This document shows positions 38,880 to 47,790 of a stretch of 64,000 nt of DNA, piece after piece. Source of the DNA: Arthrobacter_E sp041360795 (GTDB taxonomy: Bacteria; Actinomycetota; Actinomycetes; Actinomycetales; Micrococcaceae); assembly GCF_041360795.1 (NCBI RefSeq), contig NZ_JBFUPW010000001.1, positions 1,116,001 through 1,180,000 on the forward strand, given 5' to 3'. Position numbers and translations under genes: made by a program. Each line of letters begins with the position of its first letter. Positions within the stretch are counted from its first letter, which is position 1. The notes under the pieces were generated by a model that ran no database searches, was not told the DNA's origin, and was given only the letters and a program-made list of their open reading frames with translations.

Positions 38880-38891
38880 GCCGGCGTTGAG

Positions 38892-39287
38892 TCAGCCCTG
38901 GACGTCCTCCTCGGCCACCTCGATGCTCTCCACGCCCTGGTCCGTCCCGAGCGTGCAGTAGACGGTGGAGTCACCGGCGGGGGACAGTGCGGTGTACAGC
39001 AGCACGACGACGCCGCCCGGCTCGACGATCACGCCGTCCAGGCGGAGCGTGGGCGCCTTCGTCGCGGCGCCGCCGTCGAGCGCGGCAAGGATCTCGCGCT
39101 CCGCCTCGGAGAACGATCCGCGGTCCAGGGGCCGGAGCGCGTCCTCGACGATCTCCATGAGCTGCTCCAGGCTGAGCCTCTGCTCGCCGGGCTCTGCCAG
39201 CACCTCCACGTCCCGCTCGCCGGGGAGCGTCGTGGAGGCGGTCAGTGCGCCGTCCTCGTCCAGGGCGGCGTCGATCAATCCGGACAC
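38892..39287 (-). CDS. Hypothetical acidic protein
   Basis: 131 residues, strongly acidic, not recognised. No signal peptide, membrane span or catalytic motif. The N-terminal half has an LSLEQLMEIVEDALRPLDRGSFSEAE helix-rich segment and the C-terminal half alternates strands (GGVVVLLYTALSPAG, STVYCTLGTD). GTG 39287 has GAAGGAG 5 nt upstream, and codon use is that of the surrounding genes, which supports a real gene. Convergent with the GyrI-like gene. Confidence 0.65.
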   Translation of the reverse strand: MSGLIDAALDEDGALTASTTLPGERDVEVLAEPGEQRLSLEQLMEIVEDALRPLDRGSFSEAEREILAALDGGAATKAPTLRLDGVIVEPGGVVVLLYTALSPAGDSTVYCTLGTDQGVESIEVAEEDVQG

Positions 39288-39340
39288 GTCATCTCCTTCG
39301 TCGGTGGTCCCATCATGTCATCCTGCCCGGAGCGGCATGA

Positions 39341-40711
39341 TCAGTCCCTCCCGGTGATCCGGTCCGCGGCGTGGGCGATGGGGGACGTCGTGGGGCGGCC
39401 CGCGAGCTCGGCACGGTCCGCCCGCCCGTACGCCGCGTACAGCCCGTGGGTGGCGAGCCAGCGGAGCGGTTCCGGTTCCCAGCGCCGCACCCGGTGTCCG
39501 ACCCACGGCAGACCGGTCAGTTCCGACTCCGTCCCCGTGATCAGATCGCGGAGCGTGCGGCCTGCGAGGTTGGTGCTGGTGACCCCGGTGCCGACATACC
39601 CGCCGGCCCAGGCGAGGCCGGTGTGACGGTCCAGCCCGACGGTCGCGGACCAGTCCCGCGGCACGCCCAGTACCCCCGACCAGGCGTGCTCGATCAAGGC
39701 TCCCCGGGTCGCCGGGAAGAACCGGTGCAGGATCTCCTCCAGCGTGCGCACGGTCCGCTCCGGGGTCAGCCCGTCCAGATCCGTGCGGGAGCCGTACTTG
39801 TACGGCACTCCGCGCCCGCCGATGGCGATGCGGTCGTCCGCGGTGCGCTGGGCGTACATGTAGACGTGGGCGAAGTCGCCGAGCACCTCCCGGCCGGCCC
39901 AGCCGATCTGGTCCCAGGCCTCCGGGGAGAGGGGTTCCGTGGCGATCAGTGAGGAGTTCATCGGGAGCCAGAGCCGTTTCAGGCCCTTGAGCTGCGCGGT
40001 GAAGCCTTCCGTGGCGCGGACCACCGTGTCGGCCGAGACCGTGCCGTGGTCCGTGATGACCCGGCCCGGTTCGATCGACAGGGCCCGCGTCCCTTCGTAG
40101 AGGGAGACTCCGAGGCTCTCCACCGTCCGGGCGAGCCCCTGCACCAGCTTGGCGGGGTGGATCCGGGCGGCGTGGGGATGCCACAGCGCCGCCCGCATGC
40201 CCTGCACGGCGATCCGCTCCCGGGCTTCCACGGCGGGCAGCAGGTCCACATCGGTGTGCCGCCAGCCCTGCTCGGCCGCCGCCGTCGCGCGCAGACGTTC
40301 TTCCTGCGCCGCCGTGTAAGCGACGTTGAACTCTCCGCCTTTCACGAGGTCCGCGTCGATGCCCTCGCGCTCCGCGACAGCGATCACCTCATCGACGGTC
40401 TCGTTCATGGCGCGCTGGAAGCGTTCGACGACGTCCCGGCCGTGGCGTGCCAGATACTGCTCGCGGCCTCCCGTGATGGAGTTGGTGAGCCAGCCGCCGT
40501 TCCGTCCCGAGGCGCCGTAACCGGCATGCCGCTGTTCAAGGATGGCGATCCGCAGATCCGGATGATCCCGTTTCAGGTAGTAAGCCGTCCAGAGGCCGGT
40601 GAACCCGGCCCCGACGATCGCGACGTCCACCTGAAGGGAGCCGGGCAGTGCGGGCCGCGGCTCCGGGGCACCGAGCGTGTCCCACCAATGGGACACCTGG
40701 CCGTTGATCAA
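39341..40711 (-). CDS. FAD-dependent oxidoreductase (DAO family, PuuB/gamma-glutamylputrescine oxidase-like)
   Basis: 456 residues. N-terminal FAD loop VDVAIVGAGFTGLWTAYYLKRD, the second motif AILEQRHAGYGASGRNGGW typical of the OrdL/PuuB group, and a C-terminal GLAWAGGYVGTGVTSTNLAGRTLRDL that closes the FAD site. These enzymes oxidise secondary or primary amines (polyamine derivatives, sarcosine-like substrates) with oxygen. TTG at 40711 with GAAGGGA upstream is the best start; GTG five codons later is possible. Isolated gene; substrate unknown. Confidence 0.86.
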   Translation of the reverse strand: MINGQVSHWWDTLGAPEPRPALPGSLQVDVAIVGAGFTGLWTAYYLKRDHPDLRIAILEQRHAGYGASGRNGGWLTNSITGGREQYLARHGRDVVERFQRAMNETVDEVIAVAEREGIDADLVKGGEFNVAYTAAQEERLRATAAAEQGWRHTDVDLLPAVEARERIAVQGMRAALWHPHAARIHPAKLVQGLARTVESLGVSLYEGTRALSIEPGRVITDHGTVSADTVVRATEGFTAQLKGLKRLWLPMNSSLIATEPLSPEAWDQIGWAGREVLGDFAHVYMYAQRTADDRIAIGGRGVPYKYGSRTDLDGLTPERTVRTLEEILHRFFPATRGALIEHAWSGVLGVPRDWSATVGLDRHTGLAWAGGYVGTGVTSTNLAGRTLRDLITGTESELTGLPWVGHRVRRWEPEPLRWLATHGLYAAYGRADRAELAGRPTTSPIAHAADRITGRD

Positions 40712-40812
40712 CTGGGACGTCCCTTCGCCGTGGTGAATGCCGTTCAGAAACCATCACATCATCGGTCCGGCCCGCCCACAAGACCTGTCCACAAAGCTCC
40801 GCGCGAAGGGTT

Positions 40813-42825
40813 TCACGCCCCTTGCGCGGCCGTCGCGGTGCACTCGTAGAGGCCGGTGACGCCGTCGGCGCTGACCGCCGTGCAGTTGGCCTCCACCCAG
40901 GTCCTGATCTCGGAGGCGGTCGTCGTCGTGGCTGCTCCGGCGGCTGCGCCTCCGAAGCCGCCGCCGAAGCCACCGCCCCTGCCGCCCTCACCCACGAGCA
41001 CGTACTTCAGCGCGCCCGAGCTGACGAGGGCCGTGAACTTCTGCAGGGTGGGCGCGGGGTCGTTGCCGCTGAAGCCGCCGATGGGCAGCACGGATTCGCC
41101 GCCGGAACCCGTGATGAGGCTCGCCGCCTCCTGAGCTCCGAAGGTCGCCACGAGGTAGTCCGCGTCTCCGCGGTTGGCCCTCAGGTAGCTGAGCAGCGCC
41201 GTCGACGCCGCGCCCTCGCGGCCGCCCGCCGCGCCCTGGGGGAAACCGGCGCCGCCCGGGGCGCCGTTCAACCCGCGGCCCTGGAATCCGCTCGGTGGGG
41301 TGCCCGGCATGGCCCCCGGCTGTCCCTGGCCGAAGCCCTGCCGATTGCCGCCGAAGCGGGCTCCCGTCCCACCGGGACCGCCCATGCTCATGCCGCTGAC
41401 GCCGCCGGCCACCGGATTGGTGGAACTGGGGTGGGCGATCGTCACCACGGACCATGCCGCCGGGGTGAGGATCAGCCCGCCGAGCAGCAGGACCGCCGTC
41501 CAGACCTTCAAGGCGGCGCCCCGCCGGGCCTCCCGGAGGATGAGGACCATCGCCCCGAGCCCGAGGAGGACCTGGACGGCGGCGACCGCCACGGAGTAGC
41601 CGCCGTAGACGAGCGCGATCGCCACCGCAGTCACCATCGCCGCGCCCAGCAGGGCGAGCTGCGCCCAGACCACCCGGCGTCGTCGGGCGACACCGATCGC
41701 CAGCCCGACCGCCAGGCCCATCGGCACGGCGAGCGCCGCCGTGTAGAACTGGTGCATCCCGGCCACGGCGGAGAACATGGCCGCGAAGGTCAGGCTCCAC
41801 ACGCCGAGGAACACCGTCACTGCCGTCCGGTACCTGAGGACCGCCAGAACGACGACGGCGAGCAGCGCCACCGGGACCAGCCACCCGATCTGCCCCGCGA
41901 GCTGCTCGTTGAAGAGGCGGAAGACGCCGGCCGAGCCGGAGAACGGCGGAGTGAACGAGTTGTAGGCGGAGGAGTCCGCGGTGCTCTCCCCGAAGCGTCC
42001 CAGGCCGTTGTAGCCGAACACCATCTCCCAGGGGTCGTTGTGGAGCGTGCTGCCCACATAGGGACGGTCCGTGGCCGGGATGAGCGCGACCGCCACGATC
42101 CACACGAGCGAGAGCGCCAGGCTTGTGACCCCGGCCAGCGCCGTGTGCCACAGCTTCCGCCACCACGGCTGCGCCGTGCACAGGTAGGCGGCGGCCAGGG
42201 CCGGCCACACCGCCCAGGCCTCGAGCATGTACGTCTGGAAAGAGACCGCCACGAAGGCGCCCGCCAGCAGCAGCCAGCCGAGGCTCCGCTGTTCCAGTGC
42301 GCGGACCGCGGCCCAGGCCGCGAGAGCCAGACCCAGGACGAAGAACGTCTCCGGCTGGTTCGAGCGGGACACGGCCACGAGGATGGGCGTGGTCGCCACG
42401 ACAGCGCCGCCCACGAGCCCCGCCAAGGTGCCCGCCACCCGTTTCGCCGTGACCGCCACCAGCAGGGTGGCGGCCACGGCGGCCAGGGCGTTCGGCAGGA
42501 CGACCGAGAGCGTGGAGAACCCGAAGAGCCGGACGAAGAGCGCCGGGACCCAGAAGGAACCCGGGATCTTGTCCAGGGTCACGGTTCCAGACGGGTCGAA
42601 CGCTCCGAAGAAGAAGTTGTGCCAGTTCTGGCTCATCGAGAGGGCGATCGAGGCGTAGTACTCGGAGCGGGAGCCGGACCACACGCCCCACACCGTGAGC
42701 GCTGCGGCGCCGAGGCCCAGGGCGAGGAGCCCGAGCGGCCAGGGACCCCAGCGCCCGGTGCGGGGCGCCGGGCGCTCGAGGGAGGGTGAGAAAGCGGGGG
42801 ACAGGGAGGCTGGGCTGGAGGTCAT
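40813..42825 (-). CDS. Glycosyltransferase family 39-like membrane protein
   Basis: About 670 residues. Roughly 11-12 membrane spans with the ArnT/PMT-type first outer loop (SEYYASIALSMSQNWHNFFFGAFDPSGTVTLDKIPG, containing the catalytic Asp region) and SNQPETFFVLGLALAAW. After the last span comes a long glycine/proline/methionine-rich linker and an outer C-terminal domain (YLVATFGAQEAASLITGSG, ALKYVLVGEGGRGGG). Such proteins transfer a sugar from a polyprenyl phosphate outside the membrane. ATG 42825 chosen; ATG 42852 in the same frame is an alternative. Confidence 0.85.
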   Translation of the reverse strand: MTSSPASLSPAFSPSLERPAPRTGRWGPWPLGLLALGLGAAALTVWGVWSGSRSEYYASIALSMSQNWHNFFFGAFDPSGTVTLDKIPGSFWVPALFVRLFGFSTLSVVLPNALAAVAATLLVAVTAKRVAGTLAGLVGGAVVATTPILVAVSRSNQPETFFVLGLALAAWAAVRALEQRSLGWLLLAGAFVAVSFQTYMLEAWAVWPALAAAYLCTAQPWWRKLWHTALAGVTSLALSLVWIVAVALIPATDRPYVGSTLHNDPWEMVFGYNGLGRFGESTADSSAYNSFTPPFSGSAGVFRLFNEQLAGQIGWLVPVALLAVVVLAVLRYRTAVTVFLGVWSLTFAAMFSAVAGMHQFYTAALAVPMGLAVGLAIGVARRRRVVWAQLALLGAAMVTAVAIALVYGGYSVAVAAVQVLLGLGAMVLILREARRGAALKVWTAVLLLGGLILTPAAWSVVTIAHPSSTNPVAGGVSGMSMGGPGGTGARFGGNRQGFGQGQPGAMPGTPPSGFQGRGLNGAPGGAGFPQGAAGGREGAASTALLSYLRANRGDADYLVATFGAQEAASLITGSGGESVLPIGGFSGNDPAPTLQKFTALVSSGALKYVLVGEGGRGGGFGGGFGGAAAGAATTTTASEIRTWVEANCTAVSADGVTGLYECTATAAQGA

Positions 42826-42870
42826 GCACACCAGCACACCCCGGCAGGGCATGTGGCGACTGTGGCGACC

Positions 42871-43359
42871 CTATGCGCCTGCTGTGCCCGTCCGCCGTCG
42901 TCGGAGGACCCGGAGCAGGAGCCTGTCGAGCACGAGGCGCGTCGCGCTGCGCGGCCACAGCACCACGCACAGGGACAGCAGCACCATCACCGGATACTGC
43001 CCGATCAGCTGGTCGGCCATCCAGTAGGTCATGAGCGTGAAGACTGAACCCACGGCGGCGGGCAGTGTCAGGACCCCGAGGATGAGCGCCACGCCCAGCC
43101 CGGTCTCCAGCAGCGGCATGACCACGCCGAACAGCTCGGGCGCCTTGCCCAGGACACCGGTGGCGAACCATTGGAAGAACTCCGGAACCCGGCTGTTGCC
43201 CGACGCGCTGCCCGCCACCAGGAGGATGTCCGCCCGGCCGAAGCCCGCACGGTACTTGGTGATGCCCTCGTTCAGCCACAGGATCCCGAGGACCACCCTC
43301 ACCGCTCCGACGAGGATCGGGGCGGCGAGGGCGGGAATCCGTGGTCCGGTGCGGTCCAT
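42871..43359 (-). CDS. DoxX/DoxD-like membrane protein
   Basis: 162 residues, four hydrophobic segments (about 12-30, 75-95, 98-115 and 120-138). RVVLGILWLNEGITKYRAGFG and the E(L)FGVVMPLLETGLGVALILG stretch are typical of DoxX-family proteins related to the small subunit of thiosulfate-quinone oxidoreductase. Its ATG shares one base with the stop of the DM13 gene (TGATG), so the two are coupled. Pairing with a DM13 protein, itself linked to electron transfer, suggests a redox role at the membrane (inference). Confidence 0.82.
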   Translation of the reverse strand: MDRTGPRIPALAAPILVGAVRVVLGILWLNEGITKYRAGFGRADILLVAGSASGNSRVPEFFQWFATGVLGKAPELFGVVMPLLETGLGVALILGVLTLPAAVGSVFTLMTYWMADQLIGQYPVMVLLSLCVVLWPRSATRLVLDRLLLRVLRRRRTGTAGA

Positions 43360-43838
43360 CAGGACAGCTTGGCGGCGCCGAACACGGCCTTCGCCTTGTC
43401 ACAGTGCACCACCACGTAGGCGGAGGACCCGGCGCCGGCCGGGAGGGTGAACGTCTGGGACGCGGTGTTGAAGGAGACCTTGCCGAGCTGGGTGCCCGTG
43501 CCGATGGCCGCCTCATCCGTCCCGGACGCCAGGTAGAGGTGCAGATCCGGGCCTTCGTCCGAGGAGAAGCCGGCCAGGGTGACCTTGCCGTCGGCGACGG
43601 TCACGGTGCCCTTGACGGACTTGCCGTTGAGCCCGGCGAACTCGCCCTTGTGCATGGACATCGCCATGGGCGACTCCGAGGACATCGACGACGGCGAGCC
43701 GCTGGCTGCCGGCATGCTGGACTCGGGCATGGAAGAGGAGCTGGCGCCGGACGAGCCCGCGGTCCCGGCGCCGCCGCACGCGGACAGGGAGAGGGCGAGA
43801 GCGAGAAGTCCTGCACCGACGAGAGCCTTGGTACGCAT
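43359..43838 (-). CDS. DM13-domain lipoprotein
   Basis: 159 residues. Signal peptide with lipobox SLSAC (Cys21), then a Ser/Met/Pro-rich linker (about 25-62) and a DM13 domain: KGEFAGLNGKSVKGTVTVADGKVTLAGF, PDLHLYLASG, and a closing YVVVHCDKAKAVFGAAKL with one cysteine. DM13 is proposed to be a redox or haem-related domain in membrane electron transfer. The methionine-rich linker (SPMAMSMH) could bind metal. Coupled to the DoxX gene. Divergent from a two-component system. Confidence 0.85.
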   Translation of the reverse strand: MRTKALVGAGLLALALSLSACGGAGTAGSSGASSSSMPESSMPAASGSPSSMSSESPMAMSMHKGEFAGLNGKSVKGTVTVADGKVTLAGFSSDEGPDLHLYLASGTDEAAIGTGTQLGKVSFNTASQTFTLPAGAGSSAYVVVHCDKAKAVFGAAKLS

Positions 43839-43951
43839 GATGTTCTTCCTTCTATGAGGTGAGGTGATCCGGTCAGGGAGCGGGACACCGCCCGGAGGAG
43901 GGCCGCTCGCTGTTCTCGAGTCAAGCAGGCGGGAAGCGCTCGCGGGGCGGT

Positions 43952-43991
43952 CCTTTCACGGCCGTAAGAGACCTTTCAGAACGGTAAGAAC
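43952..43991. repeat. Tandem 20-bp repeats upstream of the second two-component system
   Basis: Two 20-bp units, 43952-43971 and 43972-43991, share CCTTTCA and GTAAGA and match at 14 of 20 positions. This gives alternating TTTCA and GTAAG half-sites every 10 bp, the face-of-helix spacing of OmpR-type regulator sites, 42 bp before the regulator gene and 114 bp before the divergent DM13 gene. Confidence 0.6.
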
Positions 43992-44033
43992 CGCCACGGT
44001 CCGGAGCGGGACGGGCGCGGCTAAGCTTCGACT

Positions 44034-44729
44034 ATGGACCCTGGAACAGCCCGCGTGATGGTCGTGGAGGACGACCCCACCGTCCGCATGATCGTCAGCG
44101 ATTACCTGCGTGCCGCGGGGTACGCGGTGGCCCAGCACGCCGACGGGGCGAGCGCCCGCGACGCCCTGCGGGACCAGGTGCCCGATGTGCTGATCGTGGA
44201 CCGCATGATGCCGGGACTCAGCGGGGACGAGCTCTGCCGCGAGGTGCGCACGTTCTCCGATGTGCCGATCATGATGCTCACCGCCCTGGGCGCTGTCGAG
44301 GACCGCATCGAGGGTCTGGAACACGGGGCCGACGACTACCTCAGCAAACCCTTCGCCCTGCGTGAGCTGCAATTGCGGGTCGCGGCCCTGGTCCGGCGCC
44401 GGGTCTCCTCCAGCGCACCGGCGGCCTTCACGGCAGGGCGGTTCCGGATCGACCCCGCACATCGCCGGGTCTGGGCGGACCAGCGGGAGGTGGCGCTCAC
44501 CACGCGGGAGTACGAACTGTTCCTCTACCTCGTCCAGCATCCCGACCAGGTGGTGAGCCGAGACGAGATCCTGCGCGAGGTGTGGGGCTGGGGCTTCGGC
44601 GACCCGTCCACAGTGACCGTGCACGTCCGGCGGCTGCGGGAGAAGATCGAAACGGACCCACGGTACCCCTGCTATCTCCGCACCGAGTGGGGAGCCGGGT
44701 ACCGCTTCACGATCGAGCCGTCATGCTGA
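44034..44729 (+). CDS. OmpR/PhoB-family response regulator
   Basis: 231 residues. Receiver with VEDD, phosphoacceptor Asp56 (IVDRMMPGLSG), MLTALG and SKPFALRELQLRV; winged-helix output with VALTTREYELFLYL and STVTVHVRRLREKIE, ending WGAGYRF. It lies beside tandem direct repeats that are probably its own target and shares the intergenic space with the DM13-DoxX genes, so those may be its regulon (inference). Confidence 0.94.
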   Translation: MDPGTARVMVVEDDPTVRMIVSDYLRAAGYAVAQHADGASARDALRDQVPDVLIVDRMMPGLSGDELCREVRTFSDVPIMMLTALGAVEDRIEGLEHGADDYLSKPFALRELQLRVAALVRRRVSSSAPAAFTAGRFRIDPAHRRVWADQREVALTTREYELFLYLVQHPDQVVSRDEILREVWGWGFGDPSTVTVHVRRLREKIETDPRYPCYLRTEWGAGYRFTIEPSC

Positions 44730-45904
44730 GCCCCGCGGATCTGCTGCTCATCGTCGTGACGACGGCCGTGTGCACCGGCGCCGTCAGCCTGCTCGCGTGG
44801 CTGGCCCTGCGCTGGAACAGGCGTGGGTCGATCGCGTCCCAGTTCGCGATCGTGATCGTCGCGGTGGTCCTCTCCATCGCGTGCTCCACGCTCGCCGTGC
44901 TCGTCGAGATGTTCTTCTCACCCCACGACCTCACGGTCCTCGTGTGGGTGCTCGGGGTGTCGGCTGTCCTGAGCGTCACCGCGGCCGTCCTCATCACCGG
45001 CAGGACAGCACGACGGTCCCTGGACGCGCTCGTGGCCTCGGCGCAGCGGGTGGGGGACGGCGCCGTCGTCGTGGCGGGGACGCCTGGCTGGCAGGAGTTC
45101 AACGAACTGTCCGCGGAACTCGCCGAGACGTCACGGCGGCTGGCGGCCGCACGCGCCGAACTGGAGAAGCTCGACGCCGCGCGGCGGCAGTTCTACGCCG
45201 GCATCTCTCACGATCTGCGGACTCCTCTCACGGGGATCCGGGCGCTCGCGGAAGCGCTGGAGGACGGCGTCGTGGAGGACGCCGGGGCCACTGCGCGCCG
45301 GATCGGGTCCCGCGCCGAAGCGATGACGAGGATGGTGGACGATCTGTTCGAACTGTCCAAGCTCCAGGAGGGCACGCTGCGGCTTCATCCGGAGCTGGTG
45401 GAGCTGCTCGACCTGGTGTCGGATGCCGTGACCGACGTCCAGTCGCTGGCGGAACGGAAGGACATCCGGATCTCGCAACGTGGCGTCGAAGGGCGGGTGC
45501 TCTGGGCGGATCCGCGCGAGCTGAGCCGGGTGCTGGGGAATCTGCTCAGCAATGGGATCAGGCACGCCCCGGAGCATTCGGAGATCCTCATCGCGGCGGA
45601 CACCGTAGGGGAGGACCGCCTGGTGCTGACGGTGCTCGACCAGGGCCCCGGCGTCGCCGCCGAGGATCTGGGGCGGATCTTCGACGTCGGCTGGCGGGCG
45701 GACACCGCCCGGACCGCCGAAGAGCCGTCCGCGCTCTCCTCGGGAGCGGGTCTCGGGCTCGCGATCGTGCGGGGCATCGTCGAGGCGCACGGCGGGAAGG
45801 TCCGGGCCGGCCAGGTCCCCGATGGATTCCAGCTGGAGGTCACGTTGCCGCTCGGCCGGGCCGGTGCCGGAGACACTCCGCCACACGCGCTTTCGGCGGG
45901 CTGA
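44723..45904 (+). CDS. Sensor histidine kinase
   Basis: 393 residues. Two long membrane segments (about 4-26 and 37-60, with a third around 70-92) and almost no outer domain, so sensing is probably within the membrane. A coiled-coil linker (ELSAELAETSRRLAAARAELEKLD) leads to H-box AGISHDLRTPLTGI with His163, N-box LGNLLSNGIRHA, DQGPGV and GAGLGLAIV. ATG 44723 overlaps the regulator stop by 7 nt. Confidence 0.93.
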   Translation: MLSPADLLLIVVTTAVCTGAVSLLAWLALRWNRRGSIASQFAIVIVAVVLSIACSTLAVLVEMFFSPHDLTVLVWVLGVSAVLSVTAAVLITGRTARRSLDALVASAQRVGDGAVVVAGTPGWQEFNELSAELAETSRRLAAARAELEKLDAARRQFYAGISHDLRTPLTGIRALAEALEDGVVEDAGATARRIGSRAEAMTRMVDDLFELSKLQEGTLRLHPELVELLDLVSDAVTDVQSLAERKDIRISQRGVEGRVLWADPRELSRVLGNLLSNGIRHAPEHSEILIAADTVGEDRLVLTVLDQGPGVAAEDLGRIFDVGWRADTARTAEEPSALSSGAGLGLAIVRGIVEAHGGKVRAGQVPDGFQLEVTLPLGRAGAGDTPPHALSAG

Positions 45905-45963
45905 CCCTGCCCGATCAGCCCGTGGGAAGCACGACGCCGGAGCGCCCATGCCATGATCAGGAC

Positions 45964-46893
45964 ATGGACACCACGGACACGGACACGGCCCCAGCTCTCA
46001 GCTCACGCACGCGCTCCGGCCTGCCCGACTGGGCCTGCTTCCTGCTCGGCGTCGTGTGTGCCCTGGTGGGCTTGCTGCCGTGGCTCGTTCAGGGCATGCG
46101 ACTGCCGCTCCAGAACCTCTGGTCGGATGCGGCGTCGCCGGACGCGATGCCGCTGGTCGCTCTGCCGTTCAGCCAGTACTCCCTGATCCTGCTCGTGTCC
46201 CTGATGGTGACGGGTTCGGCTCTGGCCGGCCTGTTGCTCCGGAGGGCCGCCCGGCCACGACGGGCAGCGGGATTCGTCCTGGCCTGGGTGGGGCTCCTGC
46301 TCGTGCAGGGTGCGGCCACCGCGCAGACGGCGTCCGAAGTGCGACCCGGACTGTCGGAGGACTCGCGGAGCGATCTCTACTTCGGGACCATCCTGGGGGC
46401 GATCATCGCGTCCATCGTGGTGGGCCTGCTGGTCGCGGTGCTCGTCTCCCGTGCGCCGGTGCCAGGGGCGGCCCTGGGCCTGACGGTGGGCGCACTCGTC
46501 CTCGACTCGTGGCTCAGCACGCTGCTGTACGCGCAGGATGGCCCGTTCCGGATCGCGTCCCCCTTGCCGTTGCTGGAGTGGCTCCCCGCCGTCCTGGTGG
46601 GCGCTGTGCTGGCCTGGTGCGGCGTGCACAGCGTGGGCCGTGTGCTGGCCTGGATCGTCGCGCTGCTCCTGCTCTGGATCGTGCCGGCGCTCTTCACCGG
46701 CATCATGGCCGCGGCGGGCTCCCGGGTGCTCCTCCGCAATCCCCAGGACGCGCTGGAAGCGGCCGGCGAGACCTTCGTCGCAGCGCTCGGACCGGCGGGA
46801 ATGTCGTGGCGATACGTGCTGGTGGCGCTGGTGATCGGCGCCGTGGACGCCGTCGTCGCCGGAATGATCCGGCGACGACGGCGCGTGGCCTGA
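45964..46893 (+). CDS. Polytopic membrane protein of unknown function
   Basis: 309 residues with about seven hydrophobic segments and short charged loops; not recognised. The start MDTTDTDTAPALSS is an acidic cytoplasmic tail before the first span. It follows the histidine kinase after 59 nt on the same strand and could be cotranscribed. The large share of Ala, Leu, Val and the absence of catalytic motifs give no function. ATG 45964 follows GATCAGGAC, a weak site. Confidence 0.7.
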   Translation: MDTTDTDTAPALSSRTRSGLPDWACFLLGVVCALVGLLPWLVQGMRLPLQNLWSDAASPDAMPLVALPFSQYSLILLVSLMVTGSALAGLLLRRAARPRRAAGFVLAWVGLLLVQGAATAQTASEVRPGLSEDSRSDLYFGTILGAIIASIVVGLLVAVLVSRAPVPGAALGLTVGALVLDSWLSTLLYAQDGPFRIASPLPLLEWLPAVLVGAVLAWCGVHSVGRVLAWIVALLLLWIVPALFTGIMAAAGSRVLLRNPQDALEAAGETFVAALGPAGMSWRYVLVALVIGAVDAVVAGMIRRRRRVA

Positions 46894-46914
46894 CTCAGGT
46901 CTTCCCGGGTGGCG

Positions 46915-47790
46915 CTACTTGCCCATGCCGGCGGTCATGCCGTCGATGATCCTCCGCCCGACCCACAGGTACAGCACGACCATGGGGAACACGAGGATCA
47001 CGATCCCGGCGAACAGGCCGCCCCAATCGGAGCTGTACTGCATGGCGGAGTACAGGTTCAGCAGAGCCACCGGAAGGGTGCGCTGCTCCGGATCGGACAC
47101 GATCAGCATCACGAGCAACGCCGAATTCCAGAGGCCGATGATGTTGAGCACCAGAACGGTCGTCAGCCCCGGCTTCGCCAGCGGGAGCACGATCTGCCGG
47201 AACAGCGTGAGCGGGCCCGCGCCGTCGACCTCCGCGGCTTCCTCCACCTCGTGCGGCAGGGACCGGAAGAAGCCCGTGAGGACGAAGACCGCGAACGGCA
47301 GCGAGAACACGACCTCGAAGATCAGCAGCGTGATCCGGTCGTCCCACCAACCGGTGACCCAGTCCACCATGAAGCTGCTCAGACCCAGCTTCGCCACCAC
47401 GATCGGCACCGCGAGCGTCTGCAGCGGAATCGAGAGCCCGACGGCGAAATACGCCGTGAGCGGGCCGGCCACCCTTTTGCTCGACCGGGCCAGCACATAA
47501 GCGGCCGGCGCGGCGATCGCCACGATGAGCAGCGCCCCGAGCCCCGTGACGACCACGCTGTTGAGCGCCGCCTGGGCGAACTGCCCGAGCTCCCAGACCG
47601 TGCCGAAGTTCTTCCACTGCGGGTCGGTGGGCAGGGCGAACGGGTTCTGGATGATGTCGCCCGAGGTCTTGAGCGACTGGATGCCGATCCAGGCGACCAG
47701 CACCAGGTTGAACGCCACCCACACCCACAGGGCGGCGACGGTCACGGACGGGACGAAGACGTTGCCGCAGAAACGGCCGAGTTTCTTCAT
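46915..47790 (-). CDS. Sugar ABC transporter permease (MalG type)
   Basis: 291 residues, six spans, with the EAA loop EVEEAAEVDGAGPLTLFRQIVLPLAKPG that couples to the ATPase. Typical of the second permease of CUT1 carbohydrate importers. ATG 47790 overlaps the upstream permease by 4 nt. No ATPase gene lies in the operon; like many actinobacterial importers it probably shares an MsiK-type ATPase encoded elsewhere. Confidence 0.93.
   Translation of the reverse strand: MKKLGRFCGNVFVPSVTVAALWVWVAFNLVLVAWIGIQSLKTSGDIIQNPFALPTDPQWKNFGTVWELGQFAQAALNSVVVTGLGALLIVAIAAPAAYVLARSSKRVAGPLTAYFAVGLSIPLQTLAVPIVVAKLGLSSFMVDWVTGWWDDRITLLIFEVVFSLPFAVFVLTGFFRSLPHEVEEAAEVDGAGPLTLFRQIVLPLAKPGLTTVLVLNIIGLWNSALLVMLIVSDPEQRTLPVALLNLYSAMQYSSDWGGLFAGIVILVFPMVVLYLWVGRRIIDGMTAGMGK

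Noticed and set aside
40822..42789. 655-codon plus-strand open frame
   Set aside because: Antisense to the GT39-like gene, whose membrane topology and motifs are clear.
43952..43991. CRISPR-like repeats
   Set aside because: Only two units, contiguous with no spacers; this is a regulator site, and no cas gene is present anywhere in the window.
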